From JANWKA01 sp035533815 (lineage in GTDB: Bacteria > Bacteroidota > Bacteroidia > Chitinophagales > Chitinophagaceae), in NCBI GenBank assembly GCA_035533815.1, contig DATLTB010000034.1, forward strand, positions 1 to 7,065: DNA of 7,065 bases, given 5' to 3'. The notes beneath the pieces were generated by a model. The model did no database searches and was not told the DNA's origin. It saw only the letters and a list, made by a program, of their open reading frames with translations. Positions 6,546 through 7,065 of the stretch are shown here, one piece after another; within the stretch, counting starts at the first letter, position 1, and every line of letters begins with the position of its first letter. The position numbers and the translations under genes were made by a program.

Positions 6546-7065
6546 ATGACTGATTTCCTCTACCTGATTCCTGCCATGGGCGTGATTGCCTTATTGTTCA
6601 TGACCGGTAAAAGCCGGTGGGTGACCAGGCAGGATGCCGGCAGTGATAAGATGAAGGAAATCGCCAAGCATATTGCCGATGGAGCGATGGCTTTCCTGAA
6701 AACTGAATATAAGATCCTGACCTATTTTGTCATTATCGGGGCCATCCTGTTGGGATATATGGGATATGTGAACCCTAACTCCAGCTGGATCATTTCCATA
6801 GCCTTTATTTTGGGTGCCGTACTTTCCGCCTTTGCCGGCTTCAATGGCATGCGTATCGCTACCAAAGCCAATGTCAGAACCGCACAGGCAGCTAAAACAA
6901 GCCTCACCAAGGCCCTCGGAGTATCCTTTACCGGGGGGTCCGTGATGGGTTTGGGGGTGACCGGATTAGCGATACTCGGACTAGGTTCCCTGCTGATCAT
7001 TTTCCTGCACCTTTTCGGGTATATGGAAAACCGGGAACACCTGATCCGTGTCCTGGAAGCCCTGA
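6546..7065 (+). CDS. hppA: Membrane-bound ion-translocating pyrophosphatase, N-terminal part (3' truncated)
   Basis: The first 173 residues of an integral membrane pyrophosphatase, which couples pyrophosphate hydrolysis to pumping H+ and/or Na+ out of the cytoplasm; the family is usually around 700 residues or more with about 16 membrane helices. TM1 is residues 4-20. A loop follows with MKEIAKHIADGAMAFLKTEYKILTYF (36-61), the helix-to-TM2 signature of the family. TM segments run through about 60-75 and 82-98, then comes GFNGMRIATKANVRTAQAAKTSL (98-120) and FTGGSVMGLGVTGLAILGLG (128-147), both diagnostic. The pyrophosphate-binding loops (DVGADLVGK-type) and the residues that set K+ dependence and Na+ versus H+ specificity lie beyond the window. 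The pumped ion therefore cannot be told here. The start is ATG without a Shine-Dalgarno sequence, 48 bases after nnr. Confidence 0.94.
   Translation, partial: MTDFLYLIPAMGVIALLFMTGKSRWVTRQDAGSDKMKEIAKHIADGAMAFLKTEYKILTYFVIIGAILLGYMGYVNPNSSWIISIAFILGAVLSAFAGFNGMRIATKANVRTAQAAKTSLTKALGVSFTGGSVMGLGVTGLAILGLGSLLIIFLHLFGYMENREHLIRVLEAL

Noticed and set aside
6722..7000. 92-codon open frame on the minus strand
   Set aside because: It is antisense to the pyrophosphatase gene, whose plus-strand translation carries diagnostic motifs throughout this interval.

Overview
The window reads as ordinary chromosomal DNA of a member of the Bacteroidota, probably from the Chitinophagales/Sphingobacteriales side. 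The lineage call is an inference. It rests on the protein families (a SPOR-tailed amidase followed by an MCE protein and an OstA-like protein, and a small 'MKK...AQA' beta-barrel protein), on start codons without Shine-Dalgarno sequences, and on two exact matches to the Bacteroidota -7 promoter consensus TAnnTTTG. All genes lie on the plus strand and coding density is high. I saw no tRNA, rRNA, insertion sequence, CRISPR array or phage gene.

Left part (1-3108): an envelope-biogenesis cluster. It starts with the C-terminus of an N-acetylmuramoyl-L-alanine amidase carrying a SPOR domain (1-401). An MCE/MlaD-family lipid-transport protein follows, probably starting at TTG 491 behind a candidate internal promoter. 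An OstA/LptA-like periplasmic protein (1453-3108) overlaps the MCE stop by four bases (GTGA). Together these suggest peptidoglycan remodelling, phospholipid trafficking and LPS transport.

Middle part (3175-4873): an NhaA-type Na+/H+ antiporter with its ion-binding aspartates and lysine intact but with several of the E. coli pH-response residues replaced, then a small secreted beta-strand-rich protein, probably an outer-membrane barrel.

Right part (4874-7065): a 133-base gap with short inverted repeats, a bifunctional NAD(P)HX epimerase/dehydratase (5007-6497), a clean -7 promoter motif, and the first 173 codons of a membrane-bound ion-pumping pyrophosphatase that runs off the window.

I did not find a previously undescribed system. 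The observations worth checking are modest: start-codon choices, candidate promoters, a strong hairpin inside nhaA, the altered NhaA pH-sensor region, and the closeness of two cation/proton transport genes.
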